A DNA stretch of 33,166 bases from Saliphagus infecundisoli (GTDB lineage Archaea; Halobacteriota; Halobacteria; Halobacteriales; Natrialbaceae): positions 1 through 33,166 of the forward strand of contig NZ_JAIWHV010000034.1 in assembly GCF_020177375.1 (NCBI RefSeq), read 5' to 3'. A model generated the notes under the pieces. It searched no databases and was not told where the DNA came from. It saw nothing but the letters and a program-made list of their open reading frames with translations. Positions within the stretch are counted from its first letter, which is position 1. Each line of letters opens with the position of its first letter. The position numbers were made by a program, and so were the translations under genes. Of the stretch, positions 25,869 through 32,836 are shown piece by piece.

Positions 25869-26309
25869 ATGGATCTTCGGTCGTGGTTACGGCCTGCAGT
25901 GTACGTGAGCGCTATTGGTCTGTTTGTTCTTGGACTCGCTATTACTGGTTCTGCTGCATACGGTGAGGCGCAGTCAACACCGTATATGGTTCAAATGGAT
26001 CAGGTGGAGTCATCCACAACTGACTCGCCAGTTCCGTATGCTGATCTTTCGTCGGCAGAGAAATCCGTATTTGATCGGCTGAATACGGGCCAAGCGGCAC
26101 CTGTTGAAGGTACTACGCTAACTACCTTCGCTAACAACGCTGTTCGATATCAGGGCGACATATACACATTCCAGATGGTACATGATCCCACTACGCTGAC
26201 GCCGCTTGTGATTGGGTTTGGTATTGCCATAGCTGTCGCTAGCGGTGCGCTGTTCTTCCTTACGCAGTTTATTGAAAGACGGAGAATGCTGTCCACAGAG
26301 ATTTCATAG
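25869..26309 (+). CDS. Two-helix membrane protein (DUF7979-like)
   Basis: A 146-residue membrane protein. The N-terminal helix is at about 10-30 (AVYVSAIGLFVLGLAITGSA) and the C-terminal helix at about 112-133 (LVIGFGIAIAVASGALFFLT), with a polar outward domain between: VPYADLSSAEKSVFDRLNTG and NNAVRYQGDIYTFQMVH. The 'VPY-x-x-L-s-x-x-x-x-x-x-F-d-x-x...Y-x-G-x-x-Y' pattern resembles the haloarchaeal DUF7979 domain, of unknown function. A TATA-like TTTATGC about 28 nt upstream supports the ATG at 25869. An IS630 element follows 150 bp downstream; the gene seems intact. Confidence 0.7.
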   Translation: MDLRSWLRPAVYVSAIGLFVLGLAITGSAAYGEAQSTPYMVQMDQVESSTTDSPVPYADLSSAEKSVFDRLNTGQAAPVEGTTLTTFANNAVRYQGDIYTFQMVHDPTTLTPLVIGFGIAIAVASGALFFLTQFIERRRMLSTEIS

Positions 26310-26464
26310 CCCGTCTGTACTCCCCGTTTGTGTAGGTTTTCCCAGAGTTAGCGGATAAGCATGAGCACGAAGGCTCTAAAGCGAGATTTGAACGCGTCTG
26401 CACACGGTTGGGCGTCACGATCCCGCAGATTCTGACTTCGCACATCAGTTCTTGTCATTGATAC

Positions 26465-26965
26465 TCACGGACACAAGTACGCGAAGACATCTGGTATCTC
26501 GATGCTGTCAAGCGCGGTAAGTGCGGCATCACGGAGGTCGTCTAGTGTTTCGAACGGGCGGTTGCCGAGTGCTTGATCGAGTTGTCGCCAGCACTCCTCC
26601 GCGGGGTTCAGCTCCGGTGAACCCCGCGGGAGGTAACACAATTCGATCGGTGTGTCTTCGGCGAATTCCTGCACCCTGTTCGCTGTGAAATACGAGGCGT
26701 TATCCAGGACAACGCAGATTTTCTCGCCGAACTCGGTCTGGAGTGCGTCCAACAGCCGAATCGTGGTATCGCTGTTGAAATTCTCTTCACACGGGAGAAA
26801 GAACGTCTCGTTGGTATCACTGACTGCACCGAGCAGCTTGATGCTGTCCCACGCGCCCGTCACCGGCAGTGACGGGCGCTCTCCTTCGGGAAACCAGGCA
26901 TGAATCAGGGTCGAGAGGACCTGACGCGTTTGATCTATTGCGAGGATCGTGTATTCGTCGTCCAC
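26465..26965 (-). CDS. IS630 transposase, DDE domain (orfB)
   Basis: The catalytic half of an IS630-family transposase (166 residues from its first Met). DDE residues: Asp in ILAIDQTRQ, Asp in KICVVLDNASYFTA, Glu in LPRGSPELNPAEECW, the classic IS630 spacing and context. The frame opens upstream of the Met, within the 7-A run used for frameshifting, so the protein is normally made as a -1 fusion to orfA (…GFKK then KRNNVDDEYTILAID). The frame is intact to its stop near the IS left end. Confidence 0.9.
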   Translation of the reverse strand: MDDEYTILAIDQTRQVLSTLIHAWFPEGERPSLPVTGAWDSIKLLGAVSDTNETFFLPCEENFNSDTTIRLLDALQTEFGEKICVVLDNASYFTANRVQEFAEDTPIELCYLPRGSPELNPAEECWRQLDQALGNRPFETLDDLRDAALTALDSIEIPDVFAYLCP

Positions 26966-27486
26966 GTTGTTGCGCTTTTTTTGAAGCCGTCCTGCCAGGC
27001 TTCTTGGGCCCGTTCGTCGGACTTGTGGAACTCCGGCCGGGCTGTCTTCCAGGACAGCCCGGCCTCAGACATCAATCGACGGACATGGCGGTCACAGTAC
27101 TCTACGTCGAACTGTTGACGAAGGTACGCGCTGGCAATGGGGACAGACCACGCGGGTGCGTCGAACCCAGCTTCTTGGGGAGAGTCATGAAGTGCTTCAA
27201 CGAACTGGTCGTGCTGTTCGTCCGAGAGCTCAGCTGGTCGACCCGAACGTGGGTTATCGTAGACGACTTCCTCGAACGGCTCGTCGGCGAGCCGTTCGAG
27301 TCGGGTGAACCATTTCGAGGCCCAACTGCTCGAAAACCCATAGAGAGCAGCAGCGTCTGCCTGTGTGAGGTCGTCTATTTCCTTGTAAGTGATCGCGGCC
27401 ATGAGCCGCTTTGCCGCGTCGGCATCATCGACCTCCGCCAAGATTTGGCGGAGGTCTTCGACGGAGACGTCCTCCAGCGTCGCCAT
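26935..27486 (-). CDS. IS630 transposase, HTH part (orfA)
   Basis: The N-terminal, DNA-binding part of an IS630-family transposase. It begins MATLEDVSVEDLRQILAEVD and has an HTH (LMAAITYKEIDDLTQADAAA then LYGFSSSWASKWFTRLERLA), a linker with NPRSGRPAELSDEQHDQFVE, and a second wHTH-like region (YLRQQFDVEYCDRHVRRLMS). After GFKK the zero frame runs into Ser/Thr-rich residues (SATTWTTNTRSSQ) and stops. Seven A residues (minus strand; plus-strand T run 26976-26982) allow -1 slippage into orfB, the usual expression mode in this family. Confidence 0.9.
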   Translation of the reverse strand: MATLEDVSVEDLRQILAEVDDADAAKRLMAAITYKEIDDLTQADAAALYGFSSSWASKWFTRLERLADEPFEEVVYDNPRSGRPAELSDEQHDQFVEALHDSPQEAGFDAPAWSVPIASAYLRQQFDVEYCDRHVRRLMSEAGLSWKTARPEFHKSDERAQEAWQDGFKKSATTWTTNTRSSQ

Positions 27487-28074
27487 ACCGTTCCTCGTGT
27501 CTGGAGATACATGAATTTTTAGCCGACAGTATGAGTGTCGGGCCCGATGTGCAAGATACGCACGTTCAATATAACGATCGGATTATCTAAGTCATGATAT
27601 GCCCCCCTGAGCAGACCGGCGGTGCCGCTGCTCGCGATCAGCAGAGAGCATGAGCGGGCGGGAAGGGGGGTCCCGCCCATGAAGTGCTCTGGTAGCGGCA
27701 CGGCCTCGAGCGAGTCTGTCCGACAAGCGGGCCGTGCAGACATGTGTCACTCGTCCTGGGTAATAGTCATGCCGGCAGTGACAGTATCCGCGTCACCCAC
27801 AGATATAGATGCGAATCCAAGAGTGGGATAACTCAGATCGGGCCCGATTCTCGCTTTACGTGTCTCTGGCGACGAGGTAGAGATATGAGAGAAGTGGGGT
27901 CAGGTTCTAGGCGTCCAACTTCTGGGTGAAACGTCGTCTTTTTCCTGCCAGGCGGGATGATTCTCGTGTTACGTACAGCCGATCCGGGTAACAAGTGCAC
28001 TATGGCCTCTATGCGTGCGTATTTAGAAGGCAATCATCCAGAATAGGTTGCTATGTATCTCTTCGAGTGACCAT
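27487..28074. other. 588-bp non-coding region with direct repeats and nested hairpins
   Basis: Apart from the IS630 end, no gene is credible. The palindrome-containing 11-mer TCGGGCCCGAT occurs twice, at 27538-27548 and 27838-27848, exactly 300 bp apart in the same orientation; between them lies a GC-rich block of nested inverted repeats (27622-27737). A GTTACGTACAG motif lies at 27968-27978. Functions are unknown. Confidence 0.45.
27622..27737. other. Nested inverted repeats, candidate structured RNA or element end
   Basis: Three tiers of perfect pairing are nested: GTGCCGCT 27622-27629 with AGCGGCAC 27694-27701; AGAGCA 27645-27650 with TGCTCT 27685-27690; GGGCGGGA 27656-27663 with TCCCGCCC 27671-27678 around a 7-base loop. 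An alternative hairpin, GCACGGCC 27698-27705 with GGCCGTGC 27730-27737, would compete with the outer tier. No ORF on either strand explains it. Confidence 0.45.
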
Positions 28075-29364
28075 CTACGCACCGACTTTCTCGACTCGGT
28101 ACCATTCACCGTCCCAGCTGAGGAAGTACTCGAACGCACTCCGAATAGTCAACAGTCCGAAAGCAGGGTATACAAGGGGAACCAAGGCCAATGCGGGTGA
28201 TATCTCGAGGACATGGCCTTGCCGTACATCGTGTTTAAGGACGGGGGTGACTGTTAGACCGATCGCTACGAATGGCAGCAAGAAGATCAACTCGAGCTCA
28301 AGCAGGAGTAGTAGGACGACCTTCGCAGAGAGCGCAACGAGGAAGACGCTGGCCGCGAGACTGGAAATGATTCGAAGCGTCGATAGGGCGCCGCGAAGCC
28401 CACCACGCTCATATCCGCTCGTAATCGCTTTGAGGAAGACCTCGATATGGCCCAGTCGCCACCGCTTGCGCTGCCCCCAAAGATCCCAAAGAGTGTGCGG
28501 TGCTTCCATCTCGTTCGTAATATTCCGTGATTGGTGTACGGAGAGGCCTGCCCTGAAGCACTTGTGGGCAAAGTCAAGATCTTCCGTCAACAAATCGTCT
28601 AATCCATCGACTGCCTCGAAAGCTTCGCGAGTGAAAGCTGAGGAGGAACTCCGGCAATAGGTGAACCCTAGCGGTTCGACGAGTTTGTAGCCAGCGTGAA
28701 AGAGCAGACGCTCGCAATAGGCCAACGCCTCAACCGGCCCAGTTACGCGGGGGACACGCCGGGCCTGAAAAACGTCAACGTCAGCGTTAGTGAGATAGTG
28801 AACGGCAATGGAGACGAACTCCGGATCAATCCGCTCGTCCGCGTCGAATACTGCGAAATAGTCAGTGTCCAGACGTTCTACAGCGTCGTTGATCGCGCCG
28901 GCCTTGGAACCAGGATTCCGATTGACCAATACTTGGACATCTGGGTGTTCACTATACTCGCGAGCGACCGATAACGTTGGTTCGTCGTCCGGTTCCACTA
29001 CAATAGAAACATCGAGATTTAGATAGTTTGAGGCAAGCAGTGTCTCGACGCTCTCACCGATTACGGGAGCGTCTTGGTAGGCAGGGACGATCGCAGTGAT
29101 GCGGGGCCCCTCCAGAACGCGCTCAGCACGATTGCGTTCGCTATAGACTTCACGAGTGAGCAGCAACCCGCTCATCGTCACAAGCGTCGAGAAGACGACC
29201 GTCGCTGTAATGGCATCAATAGCGATGATCCGAACGATTACCCAGTAAAGATCGAGAGAAATCGCCTCCCGCTGGATCCCTTCGTACGCACCAAACGCCA
29301 GCACCGCGACGACGGCTACCAGATAGCCCGTTCGTTCGATGATGCTCCGGACGGGCCCGGTCAT
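28075..29364 (-). CDS. Processive family 2 glycosyltransferase, membrane-bound
   Basis: A 429-residue membrane glycosyltransferase (numbered from ATG 29364; the frame extends 20 codons upstream). N-terminal helices at about 12-30 and 40-70 are followed by a cytosolic GT-A domain: ITAIVPAYQDAPVIGESVET, the substrate Asp in VVEPDDEP (about 124-127), FDADERI (173-179, DxD-type metal site), TEDLDF (260-265) and QRKRW (298-302). The D,D,D,QxxRW set marks processive enzymes of the cellulose/hyaluronan synthase type, which make and extrude a polysaccharide. C-terminal helices (about 332-408) form the exit channel. It would act in exopolysaccharide or surface glycan synthesis. No partner export gene is adjacent; it stands alone between IS copies. 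Confidence 0.88.
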   Translation of the reverse strand: MTGPVRSIIERTGYLVAVVAVLAFGAYEGIQREAISLDLYWVIVRIIAIDAITATVVFSTLVTMSGLLLTREVYSERNRAERVLEGPRITAIVPAYQDAPVIGESVETLLASNYLNLDVSIVVEPDDEPTLSVAREYSEHPDVQVLVNRNPGSKAGAINDAVERLDTDYFAVFDADERIDPEFVSIAVHYLTNADVDVFQARRVPRVTGPVEALAYCERLLFHAGYKLVEPLGFTYCRSSSSAFTREAFEAVDGLDDLLTEDLDFAHKCFRAGLSVHQSRNITNEMEAPHTLWDLWGQRKRWRLGHIEVFLKAITSGYERGGLRGALSTLRIISSLAASVFLVALSAKVVLLLLLELELIFLLPFVAIGLTVTPVLKHDVRQGHVLEISPALALVPLVYPAFGLLTIRSAFEYFLSWDGEWYRVEKVGA

Positions 29365-29418
29365 GACGATACACTTCTGGCGTCCTATTGTCAATCTATC
29401 GTTCGGCAGTGACTTCCT

Positions 29419-29462
29419 CCCCACCCTACCGCTCGCCTTTCGGCTCGCGCTCGAGGGTGGGG
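29419..29462. repeat. Strong hairpin, probable IS200/IS605-type end remnant
   Basis: CCCCACCCT at 29419-29427 and AGGGTGGGG at 29454-29462 are perfect inverted copies with a 26-base loop. Read on the minus strand, the hairpin is followed by AGGAAGTCACT, resembling the hairpin-plus-GAGGATGTCAC right ends of haloarchaeal tnpB-type elements. No tnpA or tnpB lies nearby. It may be an orphan end or a small palindrome-associated element; it could also act as a terminator. Confidence 0.5.
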
Positions 29463-29601
29463 CGTCCTGTTTCCACGACGCGCTTTACAGTAAAGCTGAT
29501 GACGCTCATCAAACGGAAAGAGAGGTACCATCGAGGGGTAGAACATGGTCCACTCATCCGGACGGGTAAGATGTTTTGGTCCCCGAGACCGACCCTCCGC
29601 T

Positions 29602-30582
29602 ATGCCGTTTGGAACGAGCTGGCATACGCTCCTCGACGAGTGCGACGCCCTCGACGACGAGGCGACGCTCGTCACCCCACTCACGGAGACCGAGTTCAGG
29701 ATCACCAATGTTCAAGAGCACCGCATCGTGATCACGGAAACCAAGACAGGCGACACAGAGCCCCTCCAACGCGACCAGTTCGCGACCCTCGCAGACCGAA
29801 TCTCCGACGCTGGCGGCACCTTCCAACTCCAGCGTCTTCCGCCCGATGCCGAACCCTACGCTGCCGTGCTGAGCCTCCATCCTCGCTACGAGTGTGACAC
29901 GCGAGCGGGGACACTCACCGAAACCGACGAGCCGACCACCTCCCAGCTCATTACCGGAGCCACCCCATCAAGTGATGACGACCGGGATCGAAGCGAACCG
30001 GATCTCGACGTCTACGCCGATATGCTCTTGCTGATCGATACGCTCGAGCGCCACGATCCCGCTACCTTCGACGAGTGGGACACCCCAGTGCTCATCAACC
30101 TCTATACGCTGCTCTCGGACGTCCAACGCAACGCAGGCGACCTCCGCACAGAGGTCCGAGAGATCCTCCTCGACCGCCTTCACCACGACCAGCCGGTCCA
30201 CGGCCAGTATGGCTCGGTCCAGCGGACGACCCGCCGAAATCGCTCGCTCAAAGACGACGGCGAAGTGCTCCGCGTCCTCGAAGACGAGGGTATTCCCCGT
30301 GAGCGTGTCATGGCCGTCGATCGAGAGAAAGTCGACGAAGCCCTCGACGTCACCGAACTGTCCGACTCGGCCGTCTACGAGATCGACGAGCGAGAGTACG
30401 TCCGCAAAGCCGACGTTGACGAGGAGACCAAAGAGAGTCGGCTCCAAGGCCTGAAAGATCAACTCGCATTGAGCGACGAGCCTGAAGCCGAAGACCTCCG
30501 CGAGGAAGTCGACGAACTCGAACAGCGGATCGAGGACCTCACCGAGTTCAGTCCGGGAACGGAGGTCGGCTCACGCTCGTAG
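29602..30582 (+). CDS. Acidic hypothetical protein with coiled-coil C-terminus
   Basis: A 326-residue acidic protein of unknown function. From the ATG at 29602 (MPFGTSWHTLLDECDALDDE) it has an N-terminal alpha/beta domain (to about 105, with EFRITNVQEHRIVITETKTG and DRISDAGGTFQLQRLP), a flexible acidic linker (about 110-132), a helical middle (DMLLLIDTLERHDPATFDEW, ILLDRLHHDQPVHGQYGSVQ, RTTRRNRSLKDDGEVLRVLE) and a long charged coiled coil at about 270-315 (ESRLQGLKDQLALSDEPEAE). The middle, with 'RTTRRNRSLKDD' and 'GIPRERVMAVDREKVDEALD', resembles plasmid- or virus-encoded proteins of haloarchaea, but I cannot name it. The frame opens at 29545, but the first 19 residues look non-coding. Its neighbour, a wHTH, is convergent. 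Confidence 0.75.
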   Translation: MPFGTSWHTLLDECDALDDEATLVTPLTETEFRITNVQEHRIVITETKTGDTEPLQRDQFATLADRISDAGGTFQLQRLPPDAEPYAAVLSLHPRYECDTRAGTLTETDEPTTSQLITGATPSSDDDRDRSEPDLDVYADMLLLIDTLERHDPATFDEWDTPVLINLYTLLSDVQRNAGDLRTEVREILLDRLHHDQPVHGQYGSVQRTTRRNRSLKDDGEVLRVLEDEGIPRERVMAVDREKVDEALDVTELSDSAVYEIDEREYVRKADVDEETKESRLQGLKDQLALSDEPEAEDLREEVDELEQRIEDLTEFSPGTEVGSRS

Positions 30583-30664
30583 CCCTCGCTCAGTGTACGC
30601 ACCTCACGTCTCGATATCGAGCCAGGAATAGCGGACTCCACTGGGGTCGACGCTACGAATGGAG

Positions 30665-31024
30665 TTACTCGTCGTCGGATTCAGGGTCGTCACCGTCTCC
30701 GCGAACGAACGCGGTTTCGGCCGCCGCACCGGACTGGTCCGGCTCTGGGGTCGGGCCATCGAGCAATGCGTCGAAATCGTCGACCTCGCCGTACTGATCT
30801 TGATAGACCAGGGCAGCTTTCCCATCCGAAGTGATTTCGTACAGTCCCGAGCGTTTTGCTGGCCCGATCTTCCGAACGAGGCCGTAGTCTTCGAGCACTG
30901 GCAGCCGCGTGTTGATGTTCTTGCGACTCTTCTCGGTATGTGATTGCAGGTTGGTTGCGACGTTTCGGCCCGTCTCTTCGAGTGCTTCCAGGATCAGGAA
31001 GTCTGTCGGCTGGCGGAGTCTCAT
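30665..31024 (-). CDS. Small wHTH regulator, PhiH1-repressor-like
   Basis: A 119-residue DNA-binding protein: MRLRQPTDFLILEALEETGR, then NVATNLQSHTEKSRKNINTR (recognition helix region), LPVLEDYGLVRKIGPAKRSG and LYEITSDGKAALVYQDQYGE. This layout, a winged helix with 'L..Y.L...G....Y.iT..G..yl' and an acidic tail, is that of the PhiH1 repressor/DUF2250-like family of haloarchaeal plasmids and phages. The tail (DQSGAAAETAFVRGDGDDPE) is disordered. A TATA-like ATATACATATTT on the minus strand (about 31046-31055) lies about 25 nt upstream, supporting ATG 31024 and leaderless expression. It is convergent with the unknown 326-residue gene. Confidence 0.8.
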   Translation of the reverse strand: MRLRQPTDFLILEALEETGRNVATNLQSHTEKSRKNINTRLPVLEDYGLVRKIGPAKRSGLYEITSDGKAALVYQDQYGEVDDFDALLDGPTPEPDQSGAAAETAFVRGDGDDPESDDE

Positions 31025-31245
31025 GAGTGAAGTTTAGATACGGAAATATGTATATCTTATGGCATTCCCCTATCAGGGAAAGTCATCACCACTCCCCTTC
31101 GATCGGTCACGACTACTTTACGGGGCACTGGTGTTTCCAGTCGCGTCCTCGAGTCAATTTGCTCGCCCCCAGTGGTCAACCCAAAGCTGAGGCCCTCTAC
31201 GAGAATTTTGATATCGTTCAAGGGACGACAACAGGGCTGTATTCG

Positions 31246-31545
31246 TCACTCGGCGTCAGCAGCTGGCCGTGCCTCGAGATGCTCCTGCTCCCACTCGTGG
31301 CGAGCCCGGAGCTTCTCGTACCCCTCATCGGTGAGTGCATAGTAGTTCGTCCGTCCGTCGAGCTCCCCCTTCTCGATGTATCCTGCCTCGACGAGTTCAT
31401 CTAAGTTCGAGTAGAGGCGCCCATGGAGGACCGGTCGATCCTGCGATTGTTCGACCTCGCTCATGAGTTCGCTTCCACTCGGCGTCCCCATCCCGCTGAG
31501 GACGAACAAGAGGTCACGCTGAAACCCGGTCAGATCAGCCAACAT
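31246..31545 (-). CDS. PadR-family winged-HTH regulator
   Basis: A 99-residue small PadR-type repressor: DLTGFQRDLLFVLSGMGTPS, GSELMSEVEQSQDRPVLHGR, LYSNLDELVEAGYIEKGELD, GRTNYYALTDEGYEKLRARH. The order 'F.RDLL..L.......G.El...ve......v..grlY..L..L...G.i......grt.yY.lT..G' is typical of the haloarchaeal PadR group. Ligand unknown. A TATA-like AATAAATA sequence (31569-31576, TATTTATT on the minus strand) lies about 28 nt before the ATG. The start is divergent from the TBP gene 195 bp away, so it could control that gene or its own. Confidence 0.88.
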   Translation of the reverse strand: MLADLTGFQRDLLFVLSGMGTPSGSELMSEVEQSQDRPVLHGRLYSNLDELVEAGYIEKGELDGRTNYYALTDEGYEKLRARHEWEQEHLEARPAADAE

Positions 31546-31739
31546 ACTCGCGACTCAGTTCTCCTGCCAATAAATACACTCGATTTTGACCGTCAGATTA
31601 GGCAAATTCGACTGAATTCAACTGACTATCTCCCACAACGGAGTGTATCACCAAGCCACATCTTGCAGACCGAGCGGGAACGCCGTTACCGTACAACAGC
31701 AGTATTATATATCGGTGCCAGGCAGCCCTATCAAAAGGG

Positions 31740-32300
31740 ATGGGAGACCTTCTACACACACTTTCGACGGAGAACGTTGTCGGGTCGACTAGCATCGACC
31801 AGGAACTCGATCTCGAATCGCTTGCGGACGATCTCGACGGCGCCTCGTTCGAGCCAGATCAGTTCCCGGGCGTCATCACGCGAACGACCGATCCCAAGGC
31901 TGCGTCACTGATCTTCCGCTCAGGGAAGATCGTCTGTACCGGGGCCTCATCAGTCGAGGACTTGACGACAGCAGTCGGGCTGACGTTCGATAAACTTCGT
32001 CGATTGGGTCTTGATGTCCCAGAAGAGCCGGACGTCACAGTCCAGAACATCGTGACGAGTGGCGATCTCGGCACGTCACTCAATCTCAACGCAATCGCGA
32101 TCGGCTTCGGATTGGAGGCCGTCGAGTACGAACCCGAACAGTTCCCCGGACTCGTCTATCGGGCCGACGAACTGGACGTCGTCGTCTTGCTGTTCGGCAG
32201 TGGGAAACTCGTCATCACCGGTGGAACTCAAGCAAGCGATGCCGAGGATGCGATTACTGCGGTTCACGCACGATTAGACGATCTCGGATTGCTCGAGTAG
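31740..32300 (+). CDS. tbp: TATA-binding protein paralogue
   Basis: A 186-residue archaeal TATA-binding protein. Two imperfect repeats are visible: residues about 8-92 (NVVGSTSIDQELDLESLADD, FEPDQFPGVITRTTDPKAAS, LIFRSGKIVCTGASSVEDLT) and about 98-186 (VQNIVTSGDLGTSLNLNAIA, VEYEPEQFPGLVYRADELDV, LLFGSGKLVITGG). The saddle-forming F-P-G and F-x-S-G-K segments are conserved in both. It bends promoter DNA and recruits TFB and RNA polymerase. Haloarchaea often carry several tbp genes, with extra ones on plasmids; this one lies in an IS-flanked accessory segment and is likely a special or stress-specific paralogue. A TATTATATAT box (31703-31712) lies about 32 nt before the ATG. Confidence 0.95.
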   Translation: MGDLLHTLSTENVVGSTSIDQELDLESLADDLDGASFEPDQFPGVITRTTDPKAASLIFRSGKIVCTGASSVEDLTTAVGLTFDKLRRLGLDVPEEPDVTVQNIVTSGDLGTSLNLNAIAIGFGLEAVEYEPEQFPGLVYRADELDVVVLLFGSGKLVITGGTQASDAEDAITAVHARLDDLGLLE

Positions 32301-32368
32301 CATCTGTGAACCTCAGTGGTGGACTCCTCGCTAGCCGAGAAGATTCGCTAGCTTGGAAGCCGCATCAG

Positions 32369-32791
32369 TCACTCGTGGACGGTGGGGTCAACGTGTTCGA
32401 TGACTTCGCCAAAGGCGAGCGTTTCCTGGACGTTCTCGATTTCGATCTTGACCCGGTCGCCGATCTCAGTCTCCGGGACGATGACGACGTAACCCCGCTC
32501 GACACGGGCGATGCCATCTCCTCGCTTACCAATATCGTCGATATCGACGATCCGACGATCACCCTCTGCAATCGGTGGGTTACGTCCACTGGATTCGGAT
32601 GACTGCCCGGACGTCTCACGGGCTGATGAGCCAGAATCAGAATCAGATGCAAGCAGTGCGACCTGATAGACCTCTCCTGGTTGGAGATCCCCATCCGTGA
32701 CCTCTCGAGCAGGAATCTCGATTCGATACGAGTCGCCATCGGCCTCGACCTCGGCACTGAGCAAACAGAGCAACGCTTCAGGTATCTCCAT
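32369..32791 (-). CDS. TRAM-domain protein
   Basis: A 140-residue protein from the ATG at 32791 (MEIPEALLCLLSAEVEADGD; an in-frame ATG lies 10 codons earlier). A short N-terminal domain with SYRIEIPAREVTDGDLQPGE and VYQVALLASDSD is followed by a Ser-rich linker (about 55-75). The C-terminal TRAM domain has VDIDDIGKRGDGIARVERGY, VVIVPETEIGDRVKIEIENV and AFGEVIEHV. TRAM domains bind RNA, and small TRAM proteins of archaea have been described as RNA chaperones. This one has an extra N-terminal domain with no known match. It is convergent with the TBP gene, 68 bp away. Confidence 0.85.
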   Translation of the reverse strand: MEIPEALLCLLSAEVEADGDSYRIEIPAREVTDGDLQPGEVYQVALLASDSDSGSSARETSGQSSESSGRNPPIAEGDRRIVDIDDIGKRGDGIARVERGYVVIVPETEIGDRVKIEIENVQETLAFGEVIEHVDPTVHE

Positions 32792-32836
32792 ACTGAAATC
32801 TTCTATTTTACCATCATCCAACCAGCTCCTTGATAC

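Larger units (their letters stand above)
26454..27539 (-). mobile_element. IS630-family insertion sequence (complete copy)
   Basis: About 1.09 kb with two overlapping transposase frames. Imperfect terminal inverted repeats are visible: 26454-26470 against the reverse complement of 27523-27539, 12 of 17 positions matching, including ATACT..CGG. IS630 elements usually duplicate the target TA; I cannot assign it confidently here. A second, diverged copy of the same family lies at the right edge of the window in the same orientation. Confidence 0.75.

Noticed and set aside
27519-27831. Short ORFs on both strands across the nested hairpins
   Set aside because: Low-complexity, Cys/Arg/Ser-rich translations with no domain; the inverted repeats explain the base pattern better.
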